Numbered from the stretch's first letter, positions 31,757-39,736 are shown. The stretch: 64,000 bases of DNA from JBOFDK01 sp051656485 (GCA_051656485.1 JBOGBZ010000147.1:1-64000); one strand, 5' to 3'. Numbers and translations: made by a program. The notes: generated by a model from the letters alone, not told the origin.

Positions 31757-32641
31757 ATGAGGATAGCTGTAAATAATGGGTATTACAATACAAAAGCAAA
31801 GTATGGCGAAAAAGAGATAATCTATCCAACAAGAGCCCAGTTGAACATTGATGCTGGAAACTATATCGAGATAGATGGTAAGCGTTATGAGATAGGCGCT
31901 GGTGATAAAGATATTGTGAGCACAAAAGATAGCAGTTTAATTAGTAAGTTATGTACGCTATACGCTATTTCGTCATTCGTTCCTGACCGGTCGCACGTTT
32001 TTTTAGTATCGGCCCTGCCAATTAATCAATATATCAGTAAGCAGGCTAGAGAATTATACAGGGAAGTGTATGCAGGTAAGCGTTTTGAGGTTGGATGGAA
32101 TGGGGAATACAAAACATTTACAATAGATGATTGCCTTGTGTATATGGAAGGTGGTGCGGTAGTTGCTGCTAAACCACAATTCTTTAAGAATAAAGCTATC
32201 GGGGTAGTAGATATAGGAGGCTATACCATAAATAATGCTATATTCGACAATCAAAAGCTCGTTAAGGATAGTTATATGAGTTTAGATCTTGGAATGTATA
32301 TCTTAGAGAGGAAGATAGCAGATATAATCAGCCAGAAGACAGGTAGCTACGTTAAGGAATATCAAGTGAAGTATTTAATAGAAACACAATCAGAATTGAC
32401 AAAGAGTATCGTAGATCAAATAATAGCGGATCACCTTTTGCTATTAAAACAGTCGTTAATTGAAAAGGGATGGGAAAGATACATGCCACTTTACTTTACT
32501 GGTGGAGGGGCATTGATATTAAAAGAGCATATCCAAAGAGTTTTTGGCGTTCAGGCTATATGTGAAGATTGCATCTATGACACAGTTAGGGGGTTAGATA
32601 AGGTAGGTGAAATGTATGCAAAAATGTATAAGCATAACTGA
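31757..32641 (+). CDS. parM: Actin-like ParM-type plasmid segregation ATPase
   Basis: 294 residues. Phosphate-binding motif near the N-terminus (AVNNGYYNTKAKYGE), second motif VVDIGGYTINNA (D152) and adenosine motif MPLYFTGGGALILKEH. This is the ParM/StbA-like actin fold that pushes plasmid copies apart. Followed by an overlapping ribbon-helix-helix gene and preceded by inverted repeats, the complete layout of a type II partition locus. Good AAAGGAGTGATTGA ribosome site. Confidence 0.88.
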   Translation: MRIAVNNGYYNTKAKYGEKEIIYPTRAQLNIDAGNYIEIDGKRYEIGAGDKDIVSTKDSSLISKLCTLYAISSFVPDRSHVFLVSALPINQYISKQARELYREVYAGKRFEVGWNGEYKTFTIDDCLVYMEGGAVVAAKPQFFKNKAIGVVDIGGYTINNAIFDNQKLVKDSYMSLDLGMYILERKIADIISQKTGSYVKEYQVKYLIETQSELTKSIVDQIIADHLLLLKQSLIEKGWERYMPLYFTGGGALILKEHIQRVFGVQAICEDCIYDTVRGLDKVGEMYAKMYKHN

Positions 32642-32846
32642 TAGTAGAGTTATTGATAAGCTCAAAACAGTATCAAATCAAAGCGCATATATACAGGAGC
32701 TAATAATAAAAGACATTGTCAATCCAAACTATAACCCAAATGAATTTATAGACATTATCAAAGAGCTGCTTATAGAAAATAGTAGGCCAATAGTAGATGT
32801 AGAGTTAAGTGAGGATGCTTTTGCAAGTGTTATAGATATCGAATAG
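32616..32846 (+). CDS. parR: ParR-like ribbon-helix-helix adaptor
   Basis: 76 residues from the ATG at 32616 (AGGTG six bases upstream; GTG 32607 is an alternative). N-terminal RHH pattern KCISITDSRVIDKLKTVSNQ, AYIQELIIKDI, then an acidic helical C-terminus (FIDIIKELLIENSRPIVDVE) that would contact ParM. It overlaps parM by 26 bases. Assigned by fold pattern and position. Confidence 0.72.
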   Translation: MQKCISITDSRVIDKLKTVSNQSAYIQELIIKDIVNPNYNPNEFIDIIKELLIENSRPIVDVELSEDAFASVIDIE

Positions 32847-32856
32847 GAGGAGCAGT

Positions 32857-33105
32857 ATGAAATTTGAAAGTATTATCAAGAAGTTAGGAAAAGATGGGTA
32901 CGTAGTGGATAAGATGGAATTTGACCACGTAGAGTGCTTTGGGGTGTCAGGTACCGCACTTATTGATGTAACTAAGGGCACGGTAGTGCACACCACAGCT
33001 AAATATAATGATGTAGTTGTACAGATAGATAACGGAATGAGTCACATAAATAACATTAATGGCAATAAAAAGAGTCTATCAGTATATAAAAAATATAACG
33101 GATAG
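32857..33105 (+). CDS. Hypothetical small protein of the partition operon
   Basis: 82 residues, beta-rich (KLGKDGYVVDKMEFDHVECF, TKGTVVHTTAKYNDVVVQID). GGAGGAGC ribosome site, ten bases after the ParR-like gene. No family recognised. Confidence 0.6.
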   Translation: MKFESIIKKLGKDGYVVDKMEFDHVECFGVSGTALIDVTKGTVVHTTAKYNDVVVQIDNGMSHINNINGNKKSLSVYKKYNG

Positions 33106-33148
33106 ACAGTGAAATGAATGGATTATTCAATTTATAGGAGGATGCTGA

Positions 33149-33406
33149 ATGTTTGAATTTAATAAGTCTTTAAGGAAAATGACAGATGAAGAAGAGGACC
33201 TTATCTTAACAGCTATTTACAATATCAACTCAAAACCTCACGATGCTTTTACAGTCTATTGTGACACCAGTAACCCTGCATGTGTCCCTTTTATAGCGAC
33301 CTTAGTTAAAAGAGTGCAGCAAAGTTGCCGAGGCATCACAGGGTGTATCATTTATTCAGATAAGGTTGTATTTGGTGAAGATAAAATAAAAAAGACCACA
33401 TTTTAG
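33149..33406 (+). CDS. Hypothetical small protein
   Basis: 85 residues, mixed alpha/beta (EEDLILTAIYNINSKPHDAF, FIATLVKRVQQSCRGITGCI). AGGAGGATGCT ribosome site. Its stop codon lies in the loop-side end of a hairpin that acts mainly for the opposite strand. No family recognised. Confidence 0.6.
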   Translation: MFEFNKSLRKMTDEEEDLILTAIYNINSKPHDAFTVYCDTSNPACVPFIATLVKRVQQSCRGITGCIIYSDKVVFGEDKIKKTTF

Positions 33407-33413
33407 TGGTCTT
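33383..33413 (-). terminator. Terminator of a minus-strand transcript
   Basis: Perfect stem AAGACCAC / GTGGTCTT with a 6-base loop. On the minus strand it is followed by a T-run (CTTTTTTATTTT); on the plus strand no T-run follows. It therefore marks the end of a leftward transcript starting near 33640. Confidence 0.7.
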
Positions 33414-33544
33414 ATGTGGTGGGTGCACTTACCCACGCTGCTACGGGGTGTAGCTCCGATCGCATCCGCTCAATTCGCTTACACTCCTAGCGTATGATTT
33501 TATTTTCTAGAAAATGCATGTCAGCCGTATTTAACTTGAAATTT
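33414..33544 (-). ncRNA. Structured 3' region of the minus-strand transcript (candidate RNA)
   Basis: Read on the minus strand, this non-coding stretch can form hairpins CGCT-AGGAGTGTA-AGCG, GCTAC-ACCCC-GTAGC and GTGGGT-AAGTGC-ACCCAC, then reaches the terminator. It is visibly richer in G and C than the flanking AT-rich DNA. It could be the tail of a type I toxin mRNA or a separate small RNA. Purely sequence-based inference. Confidence 0.4.
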
Positions 33545-33610
33545 TTATAAAATATTTGCAATGCAAGCTACAGCATAACAAATAAGATACCCCGCCATGT
33601 ATGGGAACAT
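33545..33610 (-). CDS. 21-residue hydrophobic peptide (toxin-like)
   Basis: Starts MFPYMAGYLICYAVACIA; one hydrophobic span with no charged residues. A strong ribosome site (AGGTGGTGATTAT) lies directly upstream on the minus strand, and a minus-oriented terminator lies downstream. Such peptides are the hallmark of type I toxins or small membrane effectors; it is too short for any family match. Confidence 0.4.
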   Translation of the reverse strand: MFPYMAGYLICYAVACIANIL

Positions 33611-33675
33611 ATAATCACCACCTTTAGCATTATCTTATCCAATTTATTTTAAAGTATTCAGTGGAGGGATCACTT

Positions 33676-34077
33676 ATGAGATTAGGCAAGATAGAAATTA
33701 TTTATATTCCAAAGCATCAGAGTGCATACGATCAGGCTAGAAAAGAGCTTGCTAAAGTAACAGTTAAAGAAGTGAATACTATTTTGGTAGGAGCTACATT
33801 TATCACGATGAGTATGCTTCAACAAGTATATGCTGAGATGAATTTAGATACATTCACCGACAGAGTTGATGAACAAGGTAATAAGATACTGACATTAATA
33901 CAGTTTATAGGTTATTGGGCGGCGCTTATATTTGCAGCAATAGATATTGTTAAAGCATTCAAGAAACAGGACATAGCAGGTCTAATTGCTATTGCTTGTA
34001 AGTACGCAGTAGCCGTAGGCATTCTTTACGGATTACCTACAATCTTTGATATTTTTAAAGGTCTATTTGCAGAATAG
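33676..34077 (+). CDS. VirB2/TrbC-like pilin candidate
   Basis: 133 residues from the ATG at 33676 after GGAGGGATC. A basic cytoplasmic N-terminus of ~38 residues, a hydrophobic segment ending in a possible signal-peptidase site (MSMLQQVYA), a polar loop, then two hydrophobic segments joined by a short Lys-rich turn (YWAALIFAAIDIVKAFKKQD, YAVAVGILYGLPTIFDIFKG). This matches the topology of Firmicute conjugation pilins. The call rests on topology and on the two following genes. Confidence 0.55.
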   Translation: MRLGKIEIIYIPKHQSAYDQARKELAKVTVKEVNTILVGATFITMSMLQQVYAEMNLDTFTDRVDEQGNKILTLIQFIGYWAALIFAAIDIVKAFKKQDIAGLIAIACKYAVAVGILYGLPTIFDIFKGLFAE

Positions 34078-34091
34078 GAAGGGGAGTAGTG

Positions 34092-34274
34092 ATGGGAATT
34101 TTAATCATTGGAAGTGCAGCAGTTATTATATGTAGCAATGTAACATTGGCTAAGATAGTAGCATCTACAGGGGTTATATTACACATTGTAGGACTGAAAT
34201 CAGGCAAGCAACTAGCCATAGGTGCAGGTGTTATATATCTTATCGTATCCATATGCACAGGGTTATTGATGTAG
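34092..34274 (+). CDS. Small two-span membrane protein (VirB3-like position)
   Basis: 60 residues with hydrophobic segments GILIIGSAAVIICSNVTLA and KQLAIGAGVIYLIVSICTG separated by a glycine/lysine turn. In type IV secretion operons a short VirB3/TrbD-like membrane protein lies between pilin and VirB4 genes; the size and place fit. GGAAGGGGAG ribosome site. Confidence 0.5.
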   Translation: MGILIIGSAAVIICSNVTLAKIVASTGVILHIVGLKSGKQLAIGAGVIYLIVSICTGLLM

Positions 34275-34288
34275 TTGGGAGGTAGACT

Positions 34289-36640
34289 ATGTTGCTGAGT
34301 GAGCGGATACAATCGATGCCATTAAGTAAGTGGGTAGAGATTGTTAATCCCATATACGTTATCTATAAGATAATACCGCATACAAGTACTAGAAATTATG
34401 ATACCAGTAGTATCGCATCTGTCATGGCCACAATGAAAGCGACTATTAAAAAGGATGAAAAGAAATACTTTGTAGAAAGTAAACTTAAGTGTGCATACAT
34501 GATAGATATCTATAAGGCTGATATTCAATTTTATTTTATAGTCCCACAGCAGTACAAAATCATTCTTAGGGATAAGATGGAGCAGAACTGGCCAAGATCT
34601 ACCATAGAAGAGGTTGATAAAATTAATGGGTTTGACGCGAAGTCTGTTCTATATGAAGTGAAATACAAAAATCATGATGCACTAGCATTAAATGCGGATA
34701 AGAAATCAAATGTTCTACTCAATAACTTATTGAATGTTGTTGATGTGATGGAGGATGGGGATAGGGTAACTATCCTCTACAACTTCACTCATACGAGTAA
34801 TTGGGGATGGTTGACACAAGCTGAAAAAGTACATGATAAATGGATGCAGAATGTTAATGTGCCAAAGGTTTCGACAAAAGGCAGCGTAGCATTTAATATA
34901 TTTTGTTATGTCTTAGAGTTTGTTGAAAGATTCATTGATGAGCTACTGGGTGACCAGATGAAAGAATATAACCCAATCGGTGACTTAAATGATGCCTTGA
35001 GACAAAAAGTGAGAGTGTTATCTGCTGACAGTAAGAATAAGAGAAATGATCTCGTTATAAATACACAGATAGGAGTTGTAAGCTATAGCGAAAATCAAGT
35101 AAGAGCAAATAATAATGCGCTTGTTGCATGTCAAAGTTTTTATAGTTTAAAGGGGGATAACGAATTGGAATATGAAAAAAAAATATCATGCAAGATAGAT
35201 TTACATGATGCAAGCATTGGGACAACACAAAACAAGATAGGCATAAACGAAAGCAGTGCACTTATACAGTTGCCTGGAAAAGAGCTATTAGAAAAACATA
35301 AGATTACCCATGTGAATGTCACAGAGACAGACATTCCAGCTCAACTGCAAACAGGAACGATGTGCATTGGTGAGAGTACATGCAAGGGGAACACACAAGA
35401 GGCTTATCTAAGTAGCGATAAATCATTTAAATATCTTACACTTTGCTTAATAGGACCAACCCGCGCAGGGAAGACAACACTAATAAGCAATCTTTGTCAC
35501 GATAGTAGTAAATCGCTTGAAACAAATATACTTTTTGACTGGTGTGGGAATTGTGATCTAAGCGATGATGTTATCGAGTCGCTAAAAAATACAGGAGTAA
35601 ATGTTCTTACTATCGATGGCAGCAATATGAGTACAATCCAAGGACTAGGTTATAATGAATTATATACAGATAGTACTGACTCTTTCGAAGTATATAGAGC
35701 AGCAAAGCAACAGGCAACACAACTCATGACACTTATCAATGCAAGTCAGGGAGGCGATGAAGATTTAAGAGCACGAATGGAGAGGTATTTAGGTGCGGCA
35801 GCACTTATTGTATTTTTGCAAAATGGACCTATTCGAGACGTGTTTCAAATACTGCAACAACATAAATTACGTGACGAATACATCAAAGGTGTCCCAGTGA
35901 ATCAAAATGAGAATGTTAGCGAATATATAGCATATTTGAAAGAGCTAGATGAAGTTAAAGATGTTAAAACCACAACGAAGGATGCAGACGGAAAAGAAGT
36001 CACAACATCAAAAAAAGAAGTTGTAGGGACTAAACTATCAGCAGTACAAGGCATATTGAATAGAGGGAACAAACTTAAAGAAAACCCGTACATGGAAATG
36101 ATGCTTAAAAAAGACTGTAAGCATAACTTTAACTTGGTTGATGAAATACAAAAGGCACAACTCATATGTATTAAGATGCCTGAGCATATGTTTGCAACGG
36201 AGCAAGAAAAGGATACCTACGCCACCTACTGGCTAACAAAGCTTTGGGGTGCATTGCAACAAAGGAAATGGAAAATACAAGATGGAAGTAAGCGTGTGAA
36301 GGTCAATATGTACTTTGATGAACTTTATCAAGTAGAGAGCTGCCAAGAGTTCTTACGCAGTAAACTATCACAAATCGCAAAGTTTGGGGCAAAGCCTATT
36401 ATCTCATGCCACTATTTAGGACAGATACCAGGGATAAGGAATGAATTGAAGTCAGCTAATACCAGTTATGTCATGATTAGTGGAAGTGATAAAGACAACT
36501 ACAAAGAGCTTAAGGATGAATTACAACCCTATACATTGGAAGATCTTCTTAATCTGAAAAGGTATCACGCTATTAACCTTATTAAATATGAGGAGGGCTG
36601 GGCGCGATTTATAACTAAACTACCAAAGCCAATAAACTAG
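34289..36640 (+). CDS. VirB4/HerA-type secretion ATPase
   Basis: 783 residues, the usual length of VirB4. The first ~380 residues form a separate domain. The ATPase follows with Walker A LCLIGPTRAGKTTLI (~residue 387), a long helical insert (EDLRARMERYLGAAALIVFL), Walker B region VKVNMYFDELYQVESCQEF (~675) and the sensor region KFGAKPIISCHYLGQIPGIR. The C-terminal pattern is that of VirB4/TraG-class translocases rather than FtsK. It would energise pilus assembly or DNA/protein transfer at the membrane. Confidence 0.75.
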   Translation: MLLSERIQSMPLSKWVEIVNPIYVIYKIIPHTSTRNYDTSSIASVMATMKATIKKDEKKYFVESKLKCAYMIDIYKADIQFYFIVPQQYKIILRDKMEQNWPRSTIEEVDKINGFDAKSVLYEVKYKNHDALALNADKKSNVLLNNLLNVVDVMEDGDRVTILYNFTHTSNWGWLTQAEKVHDKWMQNVNVPKVSTKGSVAFNIFCYVLEFVERFIDELLGDQMKEYNPIGDLNDALRQKVRVLSADSKNKRNDLVINTQIGVVSYSENQVRANNNALVACQSFYSLKGDNELEYEKKISCKIDLHDASIGTTQNKIGINESSALIQLPGKELLEKHKITHVNVTETDIPAQLQTGTMCIGESTCKGNTQEAYLSSDKSFKYLTLCLIGPTRAGKTTLISNLCHDSSKSLETNILFDWCGNCDLSDDVIESLKNTGVNVLTIDGSNMSTIQGLGYNELYTDSTDSFEVYRAAKQQATQLMTLINASQGGDEDLRARMERYLGAAALIVFLQNGPIRDVFQILQQHKLRDEYIKGVPVNQNENVSEYIAYLKELDEVKDVKTTTKDADGKEVTTSKKEVVGTKLSAVQGILNRGNKLKENPYMEMMLKKDCKHNFNLVDEIQKAQLICIKMPEHMFATEQEKDTYATYWLTKLWGALQQRKWKIQDGSKRVKVNMYFDELYQVESCQEFLRSKLSQIAKFGAKPIISCHYLGQIPGIRNELKSANTSYVMISGSDKDNYKELKDELQPYTLEDLLNLKRYHAINLIKYEEGWARFITKLPKPIN

Positions 36641-36672
36641 TTATAGAGGACTTATAAGTAAAAGATTGATAT

Positions 36673-36700
36673 TTAACTTATTTACTAAATGTGATATACT
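36673..36700 (+). promoter_or_regulatory. Promoter of a short intergenic transcript
   Basis: TTAACT (36673-36678), 16-base spacer, TATACT (36695-36700) preceded by TGA (extended -10). It precedes an AAGGAGGTAA ribosome-site sequence but only a very short open frame, and the terminator at 36732-36757 follows within 60 bases. Confidence 0.45.
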
Positions 36701-36731
36701 TAAGGAGGTAAATCGTTAGTTGAAGGATAAG

Positions 36732-36757
36732 AGCAGTCCACCGAGGACTGCTTTTTT
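36732..36757 (+). terminator. Terminator at the element-host boundary
   Basis: AGCAGTCC-ACCGA-GGACTGCT with a T6 run. Ends the short transcript from the promoter above and insulates the host gene mtaB from the element. Confidence 0.85.
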
Positions 36758-36835
36758 ATGCATAATAAAATTGTATATAAATAGGAAGTAATAGTTATCC
36801 TAGAAATAATAGAAGTAATACGGAGGAAATATAAA

Positions 36836-38152
36836 ATGGATAGAGAAAATCAAAAGCGTCCCAAAACCGTGAGTTTTTTCACTTTAGGATGTAAAGTTAA
36901 CCAATATGACACAGAAGCGGTTACTGAATTATTTAAAGAACAAGGATACGACATCGTGAGTATTGATGAATGTGCAGATGTGTATGTGGTCAATACCTGT
37001 ACCGTAACCCACTTAAGCGACCGTAAATGTCGCCAGATTTTACGTAAGACTAAGCGTCTGAATTCAGAAAGTGTACTAGTGGCCATGGGATGCTATGCCC
37101 AGTCAGCTGGTGAAAAAATTAAAGCAGAAGTAGAAGAAGTAGATTTAATTGTAGGAACGAATAAACGTAGTGATATCGTGCATATGGTAGAAGCTTATAA
37201 AGCTGGCCAAGAAGCATCTAATTATGTAGAAAATATCATGGAAATAGATGAGTTCGAAGAACTTAAAATAGGACAAATGGATGAGCGTACCCGTGTGTAC
37301 TTAAAAATCCAAGAAGGCTGCAATAATTATTGTACGTATTGTATCATTCCTTATGTAAGAGGCAAGATTCGTAGCCGAAAACTTGAAAATGTCATCGAAG
37401 AAGCGAAGCGTCTAGGTGATGCAGGCTTTAAAGAAATTGTTTTAACTGGAATACATGTGGCATCTTATGGGAAAGATTTAGAAGATACCAATCTTATCGA
37501 TGCCATTAAGGAAATTCATAAGATTGAAACTATTGAACGTATTCGTATAGGGTCTATCGAACCAGTAGTTGTAACAGATGAATTCGTAGGTGCACTCAAA
37601 GAACTTCCGAAACTCTGCAGACACTTCCATTTATCATTACAAAGCGGCTGTGATACAGTGCTTAAGCGTATGAACCGTAAGTATACGACAGAAGCATACA
37701 AGGCAAGTGTGAGAGAGATACGAAGCATATGGCCAGATGTAGCCATCACCACAGATATTATCGTTGGTTTCCCAGGAGAAACGGATGAAGAATTCGAAGA
37801 GACAGTGAACTTCGTGAAGGAAATTGGCTTTGCACAAGTGCATATATTCCCATTTTCACCGAGAGAAGGAACAGTGGCAGCTAAGATGCAAGATCAAGTA
37901 GATGCTGGCATCAAAGAAAAGCGCGCAAAGGCACTTAAGCAAGTGACTGAAGACTCAGCAGATGCCTTTAAGAAGCAGCACATTGGGGCGACAGTAGACG
38001 TCCTTGTGGAAAAAGTAGAAGCAGGTATAGCCCATGGGTATACGAGTAACTACTTGAAAGTTGAATTTCCAGCAGAAGCCATAGAAGAAAACACCCTATA
38101 CCCAATTGTAATCAACCAAATTAAAGATCATACACTTCTAGGTGAAAAGTAG
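36836..38152 (+). CDS. mtaB: tRNA t6A37 methylthiotransferase MtaB
   Basis: 438 residues. Converts t6A to ms2t6A at position 37 of tRNA-Lys, using two iron-sulfur clusters. N-terminal MTTase domain (FTLGCKVNQYDTEAV, C19), radical SAM motif C162-x3-C166-x2-C169 (GCNNYCTYCIIPYVRGK), then VVGFPGETDEEFEETV and the C-terminal TRAM domain (VDVLVEKVE...YLKVEF). Full length for the family. First host gene after the element. CGGAGG ribosome site. Confidence 0.95.
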   Translation: MDRENQKRPKTVSFFTLGCKVNQYDTEAVTELFKEQGYDIVSIDECADVYVVNTCTVTHLSDRKCRQILRKTKRLNSESVLVAMGCYAQSAGEKIKAEVEEVDLIVGTNKRSDIVHMVEAYKAGQEASNYVENIMEIDEFEELKIGQMDERTRVYLKIQEGCNNYCTYCIIPYVRGKIRSRKLENVIEEAKRLGDAGFKEIVLTGIHVASYGKDLEDTNLIDAIKEIHKIETIERIRIGSIEPVVVTDEFVGALKELPKLCRHFHLSLQSGCDTVLKRMNRKYTTEAYKASVREIRSIWPDVAITTDIIVGFPGETDEEFEETVNFVKEIGFAQVHIFPFSPREGTVAAKMQDQVDAGIKEKRAKALKQVTEDSADAFKKQHIGATVDVLVEKVEAGIAHGYTSNYLKVEFPAEAIEENTLYPIVINQIKDHTLLGEK

Positions 38153-38178
38153 AAACCTAAAACTAAAGTATTTTCTAT

Positions 38179-38207
38179 TTGCATAGATGGCTTTCTTGTA
38201 TTATGAT
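38179..38207 (+). promoter_or_regulatory. Promoter of the ireB-ruvX operon
   Basis: TTGCAT (38179-38184), 17-base spacer, TATGAT (38202-38207); about 40 bases before the ireB start. Confidence 0.65.
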
Positions 38208-38247
38208 ATATTTAAGATAGAAGTGTAAATATTGGAAGGTGAGACGA

Positions 38248-38499
38248 ATGAAAAATATAAATGAGACAATGCAATTTCACTTTGAAATGCCAGAGAAAGC
38301 TTCAACAAGGGAGATTTTGATGGATGTATATACTGCTCTTATTGACAAAGGATATAATCCAATTAATCAAATAGTTGGCTATATCATGTCCGGTGATCCA
38401 ACATATATTACAAGTCATAACGGTGCCAGAACAAAAATACGTAAACTTGAACGTGACGAAATACTAGAAGAATTAGTAGCATTTTATTTAAAACAATAA
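38248..38499 (+). CDS. ireB: IreB family regulatory phosphoprotein (UPF0297/YrzL)
   Basis: 83 residues from the ATG at 38248, following GGAAGGTGAG. Sequence ETMQFHFEMPEKASTREIL, ALIDKGYNPINQIVGYIMSG, DPTYITSHNGARTKIRKLER is characteristic. IreB is phosphorylated by the PASTA kinase IreK in Enterococcus and limits cephalosporin resistance. Order ireB-ruvX-DUF1292 is conserved across Firmicutes. Confidence 0.95.
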   Translation: MKNINETMQFHFEMPEKASTREILMDVYTALIDKGYNPINQIVGYIMSGDPTYITSHNGARTKIRKLERDEILEELVAFYLKQ

Positions 38500-38512
38500 G
38501 GAGGATCCAAAG

Positions 38513-38929
38513 GTGCGCATATTAGGACTAGACTTTGGAACAAAAACCACAGGCGTAGCTGTGAGCGATCCGCTTGGATTTACTGCACAAGGCATTGAGA
38601 TTATCCGTCGTACGGACCCTTATAATCTAGGTGAGACGATAAATAGAATTAAAGCTTTATGCATAGACTATAAAGTAGAAAAAATCGTTTTAGGATTACC
38701 TAAAAACATGAATAATACGATTGGCGAAAGAGGAGAGCATACGCTCAAGTTTAAAGAAAAATTAGAAAAGACATTAGAACTCCCAGTGGAATTATGGGAT
38801 GAACGTTTAACGACCGTATCAGCTGAATCGATGCTTATTAGTGCCGATGTAAGTCGTCAGAAAAGAAAGCAAGTCATTGATAAAGTTGCGGCAGTTATTA
38901 TATTACAAAATTATCTCGATGCACATTAA
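38513..38929 (+). CDS. ruvX: RuvX/YqgF family RNase H-fold protein
   Basis: 138 residues from GTG, eight bases after AAGGAGG. Nuclease-like core with RILGLDFGTKTTGVAVSDPL (catalytic Asp), KIVLGLPKNMNNTIGERGE, WDERLTTVSAE and a final acidic DKVAAVIILQNYL. Essential family implicated in pre-16S rRNA processing or Holliday junction resolution. Matches yrrK in Bacillus. Confidence 0.95.
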   Translation: MRILGLDFGTKTTGVAVSDPLGFTAQGIEIIRRTDPYNLGETINRIKALCIDYKVEKIVLGLPKNMNNTIGERGEHTLKFKEKLEKTLELPVELWDERLTTVSAESMLISADVSRQKRKQVIDKVAAVIILQNYLDAH

Positions 38930-38940
38930 AGGGGAATACA

Positions 38941-39183
38941 ATGGAAACAATAACATTTATAGATGAATTAGGCGAAGAAATAACATTTGAAGTCATTGAT
39001 CAAGTGAATTTAGACGGTACCCAGTATTTACTGGTGGCGGATGAAGATGATGAAGCAATCATTTTAAAAGCGATGCAAGACCAAGATGATGAACTAACTT
39101 ATGAGCTTATCGAAGACGAAAACGAATTTAAACAAGTAGCATTACACTTCTTCGAAAGTGATGAATACGATATAGAAGTATAA
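38941..39183 (+). CDS. DUF1292 family protein (YrzB-like)
   Basis: 80 residues, very acidic, with FIDELGEEITFEVIDQVNLD and QYLLVADEDDEAIILK, the DUF1292 signature. Function unknown; the position directly after ruvX is conserved. A second DUF1292 protein lies at 50543. Confidence 0.92.
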   Translation: METITFIDELGEEITFEVIDQVNLDGTQYLLVADEDDEAIILKAMQDQDDELTYELIEDENEFKQVALHFFESDEYDIEV

Positions 39184-39200
39184 TTGAGAGATTGTATCAT

Positions 39201-39229
39201 TTGACAATTTAATGAGAATCCATTATAAT
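39201..39229 (+). promoter_or_regulatory. Promoter with Fur-box-like spacer
   Basis: TTGACA (39201-39206), exactly 17 bases, TATAAT (39224-39229), a full consensus promoter. The spacer contains AATGAGAATCCATT, similar to Fur/PerR operators. This fits autoregulation of the Fur-family gene at 39273. Confidence 0.75.
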
Positions 39230-39272
39230 ACTAATAACTTAGTAAATTATATTGGTAGAGGGGCGAAAGAAA

Positions 39273-39713
39273 ATGAATGCAGCAGCGTTTAAGGAAAGAT
39301 TAAAGCAAAAAGGATGCAAACTTACAATGCAAAGAAGATGCGTCTTGGATGTTTTAATTGATCATGCAGAAGAGCATTTATCTACAGAAGAACTTTATTC
39401 CTTTGTGAAAGACAGATATCCAGAAATAGGACTAGCGACAGTTTACCGAACCGTGCAACTTTTTGAAGAAATGGGTATTATAGACAGACTTAATTTTGAC
39501 GATGGATGTAGTCGTTTTGAGCTCAGCTCACAGGACGAAGTACATCATCACCATCATCTAGTGTGTGAAAAGTGTAATAAAGTCTTAGAAGTAGAAAATG
39601 ATATGCTTGCTGAAATCGAAGCCCATATAGAATCTAAATACCAATTTAGTGTAAAAAATCATAATGTTATTTTTTACGGACATTGCAAAGAATGTGCGAA
39701 AAAGGCATTATAA
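39273..39713 (+). CDS. Fur-family metalloregulator
   Basis: 146 residues from the ATG at 39273 after GAGGGGCG. Winged-helix DNA-binding domain (KLTMQRRCVLDVLIDHAEEH, IGLATVYRTVQLFEEMGII), then the metal-sensing motif VHHHHHLVCEKCNKV and a final CKEC zinc site. Whether it is Fur, Zur or PerR cannot be decided from sequence alone. Followed immediately by the RNase J gene. Confidence 0.92.
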   Translation: MNAAAFKERLKQKGCKLTMQRRCVLDVLIDHAEEHLSTEELYSFVKDRYPEIGLATVYRTVQLFEEMGIIDRLNFDDGCSRFELSSQDEVHHHHHLVCEKCNKVLEVENDMLAEIEAHIESKYQFSVKNHNVIFYGHCKECAKKAL

Positions 39714-39736
39714 AATAAATATATGGAGGTGTAGTT

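Larger units (their letters stand above)
1..36640. mobile_element. Composite integrated element: myovirus-type prophage plus plasmid/T4SS-like right arm
   Basis: The stretch holds two recombinases, a lysogeny switch, replication, packaging, head, contractile tail and lysis genes, then a ParM-type partition pair and a VirB2-B3-B4-like cassette. Conserved host genes begin with mtaB at 36836. The left end lies outside the window, so no att repeat can be identified; the right limit is inferred to lie between 36640 and 36836. Whether it is one element or two side by side (break near 30.0-31.4 kb) cannot be settled from this window. Confidence 0.8.

Noticed and set aside
33414..33500. tRNA or tRNA fragment suggested by GTAGCTCCGATCGCATCCGC
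   Set aside because: No cloverleaf or T-loop GGTTCGA motif can be formed.
34289..36640. FtsK-type chromosome translocase
   Set aside because: No FtsK gamma domain or membrane-spanning N-terminus; length and neighbours fit VirB4 better.
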